Below are positions 1 to 5,360 of a DNA stretch of 6,223 nucleotides, one piece after another (within the stretch, counting starts at the first letter, position 1; every line of letters begins with the position of its first letter). Below the pieces are notes generated by a model. It saw only the letters and a list, made by a program, of their open reading frames with translations, had not been told where the DNA came from and ran no database searches. Position numbers and translations under genes: made by a program. The stretch comes from Bacillota bacterium (GTDB lineage: Bacteria > Bacillota > Clostridia > Oscillospirales > JAKOTC01), in contig JAKOTC010000148.1 in assembly GCA_029776465.1 (NCBI GenBank), positions 1 to 6,223 of the forward strand. Reading direction: 5' to 3'.

Positions 1-10
1 AGGGTTTTTG

Positions 11-496
11 ATGGATGAAAAATTGCTCTCCCTGCTGGAAAAGAATGCTCAGCTGACCTGCGCCCAGCTGGCGATGATGCTGGACCGCCCCGAGGCGGAG
101 ATTGCGGCCGAGATTAAAAAGCTGGAGGCCGAGGGAGTGATCTGCGGATATAAGGCGGTTATTGACTGGGAAAAAGCAGGTCGGGAGTATATCCAGGCCT
201 TTATTGATATTAAAGTCTCCCCCAAGCGGGATTTGGGCTTTGAGGATATCGCCCGCAAGGTTATGTCTTTCCCTGAAGTGGAAAGTGTTTATCTGATGTC
301 GGGCGGATATGATTTGTCTGTTACCATCTCAGGCAAAAGCTTTAAGGATGTTGCCCTGTTTGTCGCTCACCGGCTTGCCCCCCTCGACTCGGTGCTCTCC
401 ACGGCCACCCATTTTGTGCTGAGACGCTATAAGGAAGGCGGCGTGGAGTTTGCCATCGCGGAGGACGAGGATGACAGAGAGCTGGTGTCACCATGA
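11..496 (+). CDS. Lrp/AsnC-family transcriptional regulator
   Basis: A 161-residue protein of the usual length for the Lrp/AsnC family (about 150-165). Residues about 5-47 fit the N-terminal winged helix-turn-helix: a leucine-rich helix, an LTCAQLA segment, then a recognition-helix region ending in KKLEAEGVICGY, the typical helix-to-wing junction. Residues about 62-137 fit the RAM (ligand-binding, oligomerising) domain, with alternating beta strands and the typical SGGYDLSV turn at 97-104. Members bind DNA as dimers or octamers and usually sense amino acids. The ATG at 11 is preferred over the TTG at 8 because AGGG at 1-4 then sits 6 nt upstream; anything further upstream is outside the window. 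The stop overlaps the start of the aminotransferase by 4 bp (ATGA), so the two are almost certainly cotranscribed and the regulator probably controls this locus. The effector cannot be read from the sequence. Family confidence is high; the regulatory target is inference. Confidence 0.9.
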   Translation: MDEKLLSLLEKNAQLTCAQLAMMLDRPEAEIAAEIKKLEAEGVICGYKAVIDWEKAGREYIQAFIDIKVSPKRDLGFEDIARKVMSFPEVESVYLMSGGYDLSVTISGKSFKDVALFVAHRLAPLDSVLSTATHFVLRRYKEGGVEFAIAEDEDDRELVSP

Positions 497-1656
497 ATTA
501 CAGCCAATTATACAACCATAAATTATTGCAGATTAAACCCTCGGGTATTCGCAAATTTTTCGATATCGCCTCGGAGATGCAGGACGTAATCTCCCTCAGC
601 GTAGGAGAACCGGATTTTCAAACCCCCTGGCATGTGCGTCAGGCGGGCATCGCTTCGCTGGAACGGGGCAAAACCAAATACACCTCCAACTGGGGAGAAA
701 TCTGGCTGAGAAAAGAAATCTCGGCCTACCTTCATCGTCGGTTCGGCCTGACTTATGACCCCAAGGATGAAATTGTCGTCACGGTGGGCGGGTCAGAGGC
801 CATCGATATCACCCTGCGAGCCTTTATCAACCCCGGCGACGAGGTGCTGATTCCCGAACCCTGTTTTGTCTGTTACGAGCCTATTACCACCCTTTGCGGG
901 GGAATTCCCGTTCCCATCCGAACCCGGATGGAGGACCGCTTCAAGCTGACTCCTGAGCTTTTAAAGGCTGCCATTACCCCAAAAACCAAGCTTTTGGTGC
1001 TGCCCTTTCCCAACAACCCCACCGGGGGCATTATGACAAAGGAAGAATTAGAGGCCATCGCGGCGGTGCTGCGGGATACGAACATCATCGTACTCTCCGA
1101 TGAGATCTATGCCGAGCTGACCTATGGTCGCCGTCATGTTTCTTTTGCTTCCATCGAGGGGATGCGGGAGCGGACGATGGTGATCAACGGATTTTCCAAG
1201 GCCTATGCCATGACCGGCTGGCGGCTGGGATATGTCTGCGCCCCGGCGGAGGTGGCTCGACAGCTTTGCAAGATTCACCAGTTTGCGATCATGTGTCCCC
1301 CCACAACCGCCCAGTATGCGGCGGTGGAGGCCCTGAGAAACGGGGACGAGGATATCGAGGAGATGCGCAGCCAGTATGACATGCGCCGCCGCTTGGTGGT
1401 GGGAACCCTTCGGGGTATGGGTATTGACTGCTTCGAGCCGGAGGGCGCCTTCTATGTTTTCCCCTATGTAGGTAAATTCGGCCTTTCCTCTGAGGAGTTC
1501 TGCGGCCGGTTGCTCACCGAGAAAAAGGTGGCTATCGTGCCCGGCAACGCCTTCGGCGAAAGCGGTGAGGGGTATGCCCGTATCTCCTATTCTTATTCCA
1601 TCAGCCATCTGAGCAAAGCTCTGGGGAGCATTAAAGAATTTATTGAAACGCTGTAG
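493..1656 (+). CDS. PLP-dependent aminotransferase, class I/II (fold type I)
   Basis: A 387-residue cytoplasmic enzyme of normal length for aspartate/aromatic/alanine-type aminotransferases, which move an amino group from an amino acid to a 2-oxo acid through pyridoxal phosphate. The family motifs are all present. SVGEPDF lies near residues 36-42, and a GGSEAI phosphate-binding turn follows in the first third. PNNPTGG at 173-179 contains N175, the residue that contacts the PLP ring. SDEIY at 202-206 contains D203 (pyridine-nitrogen partner) and Y206. NGFSKAYAMTGWRLGY carries the Schiff-base lysine K236. ARISYS near the C-terminus carries R363, the likely substrate carboxylate ligand. Nothing is missing or truncated. 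The start is fixed by the ATGA overlap with the upstream regulator, which implies translational coupling. The amino-acid substrate cannot be decided; aspartate, alanine or aromatic amino acids are all possible. No strong terminator follows; a small hairpin begins at the last base of the stop codon. Confidence 0.93.
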   Translation: MNYSQLYNHKLLQIKPSGIRKFFDIASEMQDVISLSVGEPDFQTPWHVRQAGIASLERGKTKYTSNWGEIWLRKEISAYLHRRFGLTYDPKDEIVVTVGGSEAIDITLRAFINPGDEVLIPEPCFVCYEPITTLCGGIPVPIRTRMEDRFKLTPELLKAAITPKTKLLVLPFPNNPTGGIMTKEELEAIAAVLRDTNIIVLSDEIYAELTYGRRHVSFASIEGMRERTMVINGFSKAYAMTGWRLGYVCAPAEVARQLCKIHQFAIMCPPTTAQYAAVEALRNGDEDIEEMRSQYDMRRRLVVGTLRGMGIDCFEPEGAFYVFPYVGKFGLSSEEFCGRLLTEKKVAIVPGNAFGESGEGYARISYSYSISHLSKALGSIKEFIETL

Positions 1657-1676
1657 TCAAAGGCGAAGCTTTTGAC
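1656..1676 (+). other. Hairpin at the aminotransferase stop codon
   Basis: A 9-bp stem (1656-1664 with 1668-1676, one G-U pair) closed by a GAA loop begins at the last base of the TAG stop. No T-run follows, so it is not a convincing rho-independent terminator. It could stabilise the mRNA 3' end. It also directly abuts the inverted repeat at 1677 and may belong to that repeat. Confidence 0.4.
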
Positions 1677-1853
1677 ATTGAGAATTGAGAATGGAGAATT
1701 AGCAGCCGGTCTCCGCGATTCTCATTTTTCCTGTCATTCAAAATTCTCATTAGATCACTTTTCGCATATGTTTTATACAGTGTATTTTATTGGAACACCT
1801 CAATGTTAATTATATAATTCTTAATTTTCAATTCTCCATTCTCAATTATCAAT
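1677..1853. repeat. MITE-like intergenic element with 24-nt inverted ends
   Basis: The left end 1677-1700 and the reverse complement of the right end 1830-1853 match at 23 of 24 positions, sharing AATTGAGAATGGAGAATT. The 129 bp between them contain no open frame of note and two further copies of ATTCTCATT (1718-1726 and 1743-1751). The whole unit is 177 bp, lies exactly between two genes, encodes no transposase and shows no obvious target-site duplication. AT-rich 'GAGAATTGAGAATGGAGAATT' repeats of this look are known to me as frequent intergenic repeats in clostridial genomes; calling this a miniature transposon remnant is inference. It could instead be a structural RNA or hairpin repeat. 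Its interior carries the probable promoter of the ribokinase. Confidence 0.65.
1790..1818 (+). promoter_or_regulatory. Sigma-A promoter for the ribokinase gene
   Basis: TTGGAA (1790-1795) and a perfect TATAAT (1813-1818) are separated by exactly 17 nt. Transcription would start near 1825, giving a leader of about 45 nt that includes the right arm of the surrounding inverted repeat. It is the best promoter match in the gap before the ribokinase and it lies inside the repeat element. Activity is inferred from the match only. Confidence 0.6.
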
Positions 1854-1869
1854 TGTATCGGGGTGCGTT

Positions 1870-2784
1870 ATGACAAGAATATTAGTCGTGGGCAGCATTA
1901 ATATGGATTTAATGTTGCGGATGGAGCGGATTCCGGGTCCGGGGGAAAGCATGATCGGACGAGATTATGCCTACGGCCCCGGCGGCAAGGGAGAAAATCA
2001 AGCGGTGGCCTGCGCCCGTCTGGGTGCGGCGACGGATTTTCTTGGCCGAGTGGGAAAGGACGAGCATGGCGAAAAGCTTTTGGCCAACCTGCGTGCCTGC
2101 GGCGTGTCCGACCGGCTGGTCAGCGTGGATGAAACCCTGCCCAGCGGTCTTGCCATCATCTATCTGGAGGATGCGGCCAACCGCATCACCGTATATCCCG
2201 GCGCCAATATGGGATTGATGCCCGAACATGTGGCCGGTGCTTTCGATCCCAAACCCGACGCCATGATGATCCAGTTTGAGCTGAATGTGGACACGGTGGT
2301 GGCGGCTGTCAGCGAGGCCCGGAAGCGGGGCGTGATGACCGTGGTGGATGCGGGCCCTGCGCGGAATTTCCCCATTGAGAAAATCGCCGGGGTGGATGTA
2401 ATTTCTCCCAACGAGCCCGAAGCCCAATGTCTCACCGGCATTTATCCTGATAGCGAGGAGAACATCCTTGGGGCGGCAAAGCGGCTGATGGAACGGGCAA
2501 AGCCCAAAATGGTGGTCATGAAGCTGGGTTCCCGCGGGGCGGCGGTCTACGACGGCAGCGAGCTTCGCTTCTTCCCCGCCTTCAAGGTCAAAGCGGTGGA
2601 CACCACGGCAGCGGGAGATGCCTTTACCGCAGGATTGACCCTGGCGTTGGCCGAGAAAAAGCCCATCGAGGAGGCCGTGCGCTTCGCATCGGCAGCCGGT
2701 GCGCTGTCTGTCACCAGACATGGAGCGGCCCCATCCCTTCCCACTCGAGAAGAAGTGGAGACTTTTCTGGCTGCGCAGAAATAA
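1870..2784 (+). CDS. rbsK: Ribokinase (PfkB carbohydrate kinase family)
   Basis: A 304-residue cytoplasmic sugar kinase, close to the roughly 309 residues of E. coli RbsK, expected to phosphorylate D-ribose to ribose 5-phosphate with ATP. Features in order: VVGSINMDL at 6-14, with N11 and D13 in the sugar-binding strand; GGKGENQAVACARLG from 38, the first PfkB signature, where the Ala usual in GGKGANQ is Glu42; SPNEPEA with N181 and E182 (Mg/phosphate region); KLGSRGAAV from 218; and DTTAAGDAFTAGL from 244, the second PfkB signature, with D250 as catalytic base and an AAGD anion hole. The ATG at 1870 follows GGGG at 1860-1863 with a 6-nt gap. No ribose transporter, RbsD or LacI regulator is adjacent, so the gene appears to stand alone between its own promoter and terminator. 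The exact sugar could differ (other PfkB kinases use related sugars or nucleosides), but GSIN, GGKGxNQ and DTTAAGD together fit ribokinase best. Confidence 0.88.
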   Translation: MTRILVVGSINMDLMLRMERIPGPGESMIGRDYAYGPGGKGENQAVACARLGAATDFLGRVGKDEHGEKLLANLRACGVSDRLVSVDETLPSGLAIIYLEDAANRITVYPGANMGLMPEHVAGAFDPKPDAMMIQFELNVDTVVAAVSEARKRGVMTVVDAGPARNFPIEKIAGVDVISPNEPEAQCLTGIYPDSEENILGAAKRLMERAKPKMVVMKLGSRGAAVYDGSELRFFPAFKVKAVDTTAAGDAFTAGLTLALAEKKPIEEAVRFASAAGALSVTRHGAAPSLPTREEVETFLAAQK

Positions 2785-2799
2785 AGTTTATACATATTT

Positions 2800-2833
2800 A
2801 AAATCCCTTTCTTCGGCTTGAGAAAGGGATTTT
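2800..2833 (+). terminator. Rho-independent terminator after the ribokinase
   Basis: A perfect 13-bp stem pairs 2800-2812 (AAAATCCCTTTCT) with 2821-2833 around an 8-nt loop, 15 bp after the ribokinase stop. The right arm ends in TTTT and continues AGTTT. It fits an intrinsic terminator; the T-tract is short and interrupted, and the A-rich left arm would also allow some function on the opposite strand. Confidence 0.85.
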
Positions 2834-2835
2834 AG

Positions 2836-3066
2836 TTTGAGCTTACTGGGGACTAATTGCATTCAGGTTTCACGGCATTTTTTAACAAGTCGGGCGCCAG
2901 CTTATTAAACGGCTCAAGAGTGGTGATCTTTCCGAAATTGAGGGTTTGCCTCGATCGGAATAATAATGTGACAGATATTCAAATACGGGGCAGACAGTGT
3001 CCGCCCCGTTATAATCATTTAGTGTTAAAAATCTCAAAACTCTCAATTGTCCATGCCAATTGGTTT
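2836..3066. other. Gap without a recognised gene between two convergent genes
   Basis: This 231-bp stretch between the ribokinase terminator and the end of the minus-strand DUF1259-like gene holds a GC-rich hairpin (2985-3009). It also holds a CTCAATTG-containing segment (3042-3062) reminiscent of the right end of the repeat at 1830-1853. The minus strand is open in two overlapping frames: one from 3046 (TTG) to 2882, 54 codons, and one from 2978 to 2853, 41 codons with no ATG, GTG or TTG near its beginning. The second reads like a protein C-terminus (TTLEPFNKLAPDLLKNAVK). The plus strand is open too. None has a ribosome binding site or a family I recognise. It may be a decayed gene end or a dispersed repeat. 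Confidence 0.4.
2985..3009 (-). terminator. GC-rich hairpin, possible terminator of the DUF1259-like gene
   Basis: ACGGGGC (2985-2991) pairs with GCCCCGT (3003-3009), and after one A-C mismatch GAC pairs with GTC around a 3-nt AGT loop. It lies about 58 bp downstream of the stop of the minus-strand gene ending at 3067. On that strand it is followed by ATTTGAAT, a poor T-tract, so termination is only possible. It could equally be a palindromic intergenic repeat unit. Confidence 0.35.
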
Positions 3067-3558
3067 CTACCCCAGGTCGCGCATGACGCGCTGCATCTTC
3101 TGGGCAAAGCTGCCGGGGTCTTCCACCGAACTGACGTGCATATACATTAGATTCGGGTTGTCAAACATCCAGTGGTTGTGAAGGGCTGTGATATCCAGAC
3201 CCTGATTGCGCACAGCGCTGGCCACGGACTGCACCTCACCCTGACGGAGCACCAGCTCGGCCAGGTTGAGGGTTCTGCCGCGGTTATCCATGGATTCATA
3301 GGAAAAACTCATGTCCAGCACAGCTTTGGAGGGTCTTCCGTAAAGGGTGGCGCGGAAGTTTCTCGACCGGGAAACCTGGCAGAGATCGCCATCATATCCC
3401 ACTACTTTTCCCCGAAGAGTGGACGCGAACTGGTTGCAGAGGTTGCGGTTGTTTCTCTCCGAATCCCGCTGGGCGATAAAATTGTCATTGTTATCCGATC
3501 CGGGACTTTGCATCCCTTCCATCTGATTTTGAATGTTTGGATTTGTATTTTCCTCCAT
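3067..3558 (-). CDS. Small DUF1259-like protein with Asn-rich N-terminus
   Basis: A 163-residue protein. Residues 1-42 are polar and Asn/Gln-rich (11 Asn) and probably disordered. Residues about 43-163 resemble one DUF1259 (LppY/LpqO-type) domain: GKVVGYDGDLCQV at 50-62, a strand-rich middle, then LDITALHNHWMFDNPNLMYMH at 121-141 followed by a DPGSFAQKM helix. The HNHxxxxxxPxxxxMH arrangement (H127, H129, H141) is the family hallmark. The function of DUF1259 is unknown; metal binding by the histidines is only a guess. No signal peptide or membrane segment is seen, so it is probably cytoplasmic. The ATG at 3558 is chosen because AAGGAGG (3566-3572) sits 7 nt upstream and because a good promoter lies at 3632-3660, inside the longer in-frame extension that begins at 3732. 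It is convergent with the ribokinase and divergent from rubrerythrin, so it is probably monocistronic. Domain call from memory of the motif; gene call is strong. Confidence 0.8.
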   Translation of the reverse strand: MEENTNPNIQNQMEGMQSPGSDNNDNFIAQRDSERNNRNLCNQFASTLRGKVVGYDGDLCQVSRSRNFRATLYGRPSKAVLDMSFSYESMDNRGRTLNLAELVLRQGEVQSVASAVRNQGLDITALHNHWMFDNPNLMYMHVSSVEDPGSFAQKMQRVMRDLG

Positions 3559-3631
3559 CTTTAGGCCTCCTTCCCCTTCCATTTTATGATGAAGGGAGGA
3601 TTGTGTGACAGAGGCCGTTGGATTCGAAGAT

Positions 3632-3660
3632 TTTATATCATCTGGGAAAAAACTTACCAA
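3632..3660 (-). promoter_or_regulatory. Extended -10 promoter of the DUF1259-like gene
   Basis: Read on the minus strand, TTGGTA (3660-3655), a 17-nt spacer and TATAAA (3637-3632) form a sigma-A promoter, with TGA just before the -10 giving an extended TGn element. Transcription would begin near 3625, about 66 nt before the ATG at 3558. Its position excludes the longer reading frame beginning at 3732 as the main product. Confidence 0.6.
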
Positions 3661-3676
3661 ATACATGAAAACTTCA

Positions 3677-3705
3677 TTGACAAGCCCCTGTTTGTTTGTT
3701 AAACT
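3677..3705 (+). promoter_or_regulatory. Possible distal promoter toward rubrerythrin
   Basis: A perfect TTGACA (3677-3682), 17 nt of spacer and TAAACT (3700-3705, 4 of 6) face rubrerythrin, back-to-back with the minus-strand promoter at 3632-3660. If active it gives a leader of about 200 nt before the rubrerythrin ATG. The -10 is weak, so this is tentative. Confidence 0.35.
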
Positions 3706-3829
3706 TACTAAAGAGAGAGAAATATTCAGCATAAAAACATAGACATCGGGTCAACCTACTTTCCAGTACCTGTATACTATTTCTTTATAAAATCCATGCA
3801 GACTCATGCTGAAAGGAAAGAGGGTTTGT

Positions 3830-3859
3830 ATGAACAGATTGTTTTTTGTTCAGAATTAG
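3830..3859 (+). CDS. Possible 9-codon leader ORF (doubtful)
   Basis: ATG at 3830 opens a 9-residue frame (MNRLFFVQN) ending in TAG at 3857-3859. A purine-rich stretch, GGAAAGAGGG (3814-3823), ends 6 nt before it, a credible ribosome binding site. It would be translated only from an upstream transcript such as one from 3677-3705. The DNA over it also contains TGAACA-N10-TGTTCA (3831-3852). Chance occurrence is quite possible. Confidence 0.2.
   Translation: MNRLFFVQN
3831..3852. repeat. TGAACA-N10-TGTTCA inverted repeat upstream of rubrerythrin
   Basis: Perfect 6-nt arms (3831-3836 and 3847-3852) with a 10-nt centre lie just upstream of the TATAAA at 3860. The spacing suits a dimeric repressor operator or a small RNA hairpin, but six-base arms are short and I do not recognise it as a PerR or Fur box. 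Confidence 0.3.
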
Positions 3860-3865
3860 TATAAA
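3839..3865 (+). promoter_or_regulatory. rbr: Weak proximal promoter candidate for rubrerythrin
   Basis: TATAAA (3860-3865) lies 50 nt before the rubrerythrin ATG, with TTGTTT (3839-3844) only 15 nt upstream of it, a short spacer. It overlaps the inverted repeat at 3831-3852, which would suit a regulated promoter. The match is modest; the true start of the rbr transcript is uncertain. Confidence 0.3.
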
Positions 3866-3915
3866 TGGGCTGGCAGGCCATCCATACATTTGTTAATTTG
3901 AAAGGAGAAGTTTTT

Positions 3916-4461
3916 ATGACAAACAACCTGAAAGGTACCAAAACGGAAGCGAATCTGTTGACAGCATTCTCTGGAGAGAGTATGGCGAGAAATAAGTACA
4001 CCTATTATGCCAGCGCGGCTCGCAAGGAAGGCTTTATACAGATCGCCAACTTCTTTGAGGAAACTGCCAACAATGAGAAAGAGCACGCAAAAATCTGGTT
4101 CAAGCTGCTGCATGGCGGCGTGGTTCCGGATACGGCTACCAATCTGCAGGACTGCATTGACGGCGAACATTATGAGTGGGTTGACATGTATGCCGGATTT
4201 GCCAAAACCGCTTCTGAAGAGGGCTTTACCCGTATCGCCAAGCTGTTTGAGATGGTGGGCGCCATTGAGAAGGAGCACGAAGAGCGTTATCAGAAGCTGC
4301 TGAACAATATTAAAGAAGGCAAGGTATTTCAGCGTGAGGGCGCCGAGGTTTGGATCTGCACCAACTGCGGCCATGTGATGACCGGTCCCAAGGCTCCCGA
4401 GAAATGCCCGGTTTGCGAACATCCCCAGGCCTATTTTGAACTGCGCAAGGTGAACTATTAA
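3916..4461 (+). CDS. rbr: Rubrerythrin (diiron peroxidase with C-terminal rubredoxin)
   Basis: A 181-residue cytoplasmic peroxidase of strict anaerobes that reduces H2O2 to water with electrons from NAD(P)H delivered by redox partners. Residues about 8-135 are the ferritin-like four-helix diiron domain. Likely iron ligands are E21 (SGES), E54 and H57 (NEKEH), E84 and E87 (GEHYEW), and E118 and H121 (IEKEH), the usual rubrerythrin set. Residues about 144-176 are the rubredoxin domain, with WICTNCGH (C148, C151) and CPVCEHP (C164, C167) binding one Fe. Length and order match classical rubrerythrin, with no missing ligand. The ATG at 3916 is chosen over the in-frame ATG at 3865 because AAAGGAG (3901-3907) lies 8 nt before it, whereas the upstream ATG overlaps a TATAAA and has no ribosome binding site. 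It is followed after 35 bp by a flavin reductase with no terminator between them, so the two are likely cotranscribed. Confidence 0.95.
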   Translation: MTNNLKGTKTEANLLTAFSGESMARNKYTYYASAARKEGFIQIANFFEETANNEKEHAKIWFKLLHGGVVPDTATNLQDCIDGEHYEWVDMYAGFAKTASEEGFTRIAKLFEMVGAIEKEHEERYQKLLNNIKEGKVFQREGAEVWICTNCGHVMTGPKAPEKCPVCEHPQAYFELRKVNY

Positions 4462-4496
4462 TTTAGCAACACTAAAATTATTAAGCAGGTGACTTC

Positions 4497-5015
4497 ATGA
4501 CCGACCCAAGGGTCCTTTGGGATATTTCCTATGGCTTATATGCCATTTGCTGCCGGGATGAGGCAAACGAACGTTCCTCGGGCTGCATTATTAACACCCT
4601 GATGCAGGTAACGGCAATTCCCGAGCAGATGGCGGTTAGCCTGTCCAAGGAGAACTACACCCATAAGCTGGTTGAAAAAACGGGGCGTTTTGCGGTTTCC
4701 ATCCTCTCAGAGGAAACCGATCCCTTTGTCATTTCGGCGATGGGTTTTTCCTCGGGCGAGCAAAGAGATAAGATGGCAAAACTGGCCACAATTGAAACCC
4801 CCGGTGGTATCAAAATTCCTTCGGATAACATCTGCGGCTGGATTGAATTTGAGGTGTTCGGCTCTGCCGATGTGGGCACCCATACTATTTTCCTGGCCCG
4901 CCATGTTGCTTCCGAAAAGCTTTCTGATAAGATGCCCATGACGTATAAATATTATCATGATGTCATCAAAGGCAAAGCGCCCAAAAAGGCGCCGACCTAT
5001 CAGGCAAGCACTTGA
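4497..5015 (+). CDS. Flavin reductase-like FMN-binding protein
   Basis: A 172-residue protein of the flavin reductase/flavoredoxin split-barrel family, most like the N-terminal flavin domain of clostridial high-molecular-weight rubredoxin (Hrb). Visible features are GLYAICCRD (13-21), an NTLMQVT segment (33-39) expected to contact FMN, GRFAVSIL (63-70), and MGFSSGEQRDKM (82-93), matching the family's GFxSGxxxDKF loop. The C-terminus, MTYKYYHDVIKGKAPKKAP, is typical of this group. Unlike Hrb, no rubredoxin domain follows; the protein stops after the flavin domain. The start at 4497 has AGGTGA (4487-4492) 4 nt upstream. Lying 35 bp behind rubrerythrin and before a shared terminator, it probably reduces the rubredoxin domain of that protein, or another rubredoxin, using NAD(P)H. 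That partnership is inference; the family call is firm. Confidence 0.88.
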   Translation: MTDPRVLWDISYGLYAICCRDEANERSSGCIINTLMQVTAIPEQMAVSLSKENYTHKLVEKTGRFAVSILSEETDPFVISAMGFSSGEQRDKMAKLATIETPGGIKIPSDNICGWIEFEVFGSADVGTHTIFLARHVASEKLSDKMPMTYKYYHDVIKGKAPKKAPTYQAST

Positions 5016-5039
5016 TTTGTTACAGCTCCGTGTTAAAAC

Positions 5040-5067
5040 AACCGGCTTTCTTTCGGGAAAGCCGGTT
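5040..5067 (+). terminator. Rho-independent terminator of the rbr-flavin reductase unit
   Basis: A perfect 11-bp GC-rich stem, AACCGGCTTTC (5040-5050) with 5057-5067, closes a 6-nt TTTCGG loop and runs into TTTAGTTTT. It lies 24 bp after the flavin reductase stop. This is a strong intrinsic terminator. Confidence 0.92.
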
Positions 5068-5177
5068 TTAGTTTTGAGCGATGGGGGAGGAGCATAGAAT
5101 TAGAGCGGGATGAAACAGGCTTTTGCCATCATTTCATAGAATACTGAAAAAAGTCCCAATTTTAAAAAAGAAAACGC

Positions 5178-5206
5178 TTGATAAAATTTTCTTATTCGTA
5201 TATAAT
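5178..5206 (+). promoter_or_regulatory. Near-consensus sigma-A promoter of the CmpB-type gene
   Basis: TTGATA (5178-5183) and a perfect TATAAT (5201-5206) are spaced by exactly 17 nt, 11 of 12 consensus positions. Start of transcription near 5213 leaves a leader of about 148 nt before the ATG at 5361. The 345-bp gap 5016-5360 otherwise holds only the preceding terminator; I recognise no riboswitch or T-box in the leader, but a second purine-rich stretch (GGAGGA near 5307-5312) precedes the true ribosome binding site. Confidence 0.75.
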
Positions 5207-5360
5207 AGAAGAGGATAACTGTACTGTTAATACTAATTCACTGCAAACAGCAGACAAAATTGGACCCCGTTTTATTTTTGAGTACATTAAACAACTGTAA
5301 AGGACCGGAGGAACGATTTTTTCTTCTGCGCATAGAATATTGGGAAAGGAGGGATCCTGG

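Noticed and set aside
1048..1608. Minus-strand 186-codon open frame across the aminotransferase
   Set aside because: It is antisense to a well-supported enzyme with intact catalytic motifs, and its translation resembles no family.
1672..1700. TTGACA at the left end of the repeat as a promoter
   Set aside because: There is no acceptable -10 at 16-18 nt; the hexamer there reads AGAATT.
1909..2721. Long minus-strand open frame across the ribokinase
   Set aside because: It is a shadow of a GC-rich coding gene, with His/Gly/Arg-rich low-quality translation and no ribosome binding site.
2857..3150. Plus-strand 97-codon open frame starting with TTG
   Set aside because: It has no ribosome binding site, begins in the spacer just after a terminator, and runs antisense into the end of the DUF1259-like gene.
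3172..3564. Plus-strand 130-codon open frame
   Set aside because: It is the antisense of the DUF1259-like coding sequence, which has its own promoter, AAGGAGG site and family motifs.
3559..3732. 58-residue N-terminal extension of the DUF1259-like protein
   Set aside because: The promoter at 3632-3660 lies inside it, and the AAGGAGG site points to the ATG at 3558.
3865..3915. Upstream in-frame start for rubrerythrin
   Set aside because: There is no ribosome binding site before 3865, and that ATG overlaps a TATAAA; the AAAGGAG at 3901 serves the ATG at 3916, which also matches the usual family N-terminus.
3856..4422. Minus-strand 188-codon open frame across rubrerythrin
   Set aside because: It is antisense to rubrerythrin, where all metal ligands are conserved on the plus strand.
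5110..5139. Nine-codon ORF (MKQAFAIIS) before the CmpB promoter
   Set aside because: The nearest GGAGG is about 18 nt away, and it lies upstream of the promoter and behind a terminator.
5340..5360. TTG start 7 codons upstream of the CmpB-type gene
   Set aside because: The ribosome binding site (5345-5353) lies downstream of it and fits the ATG at 5361.
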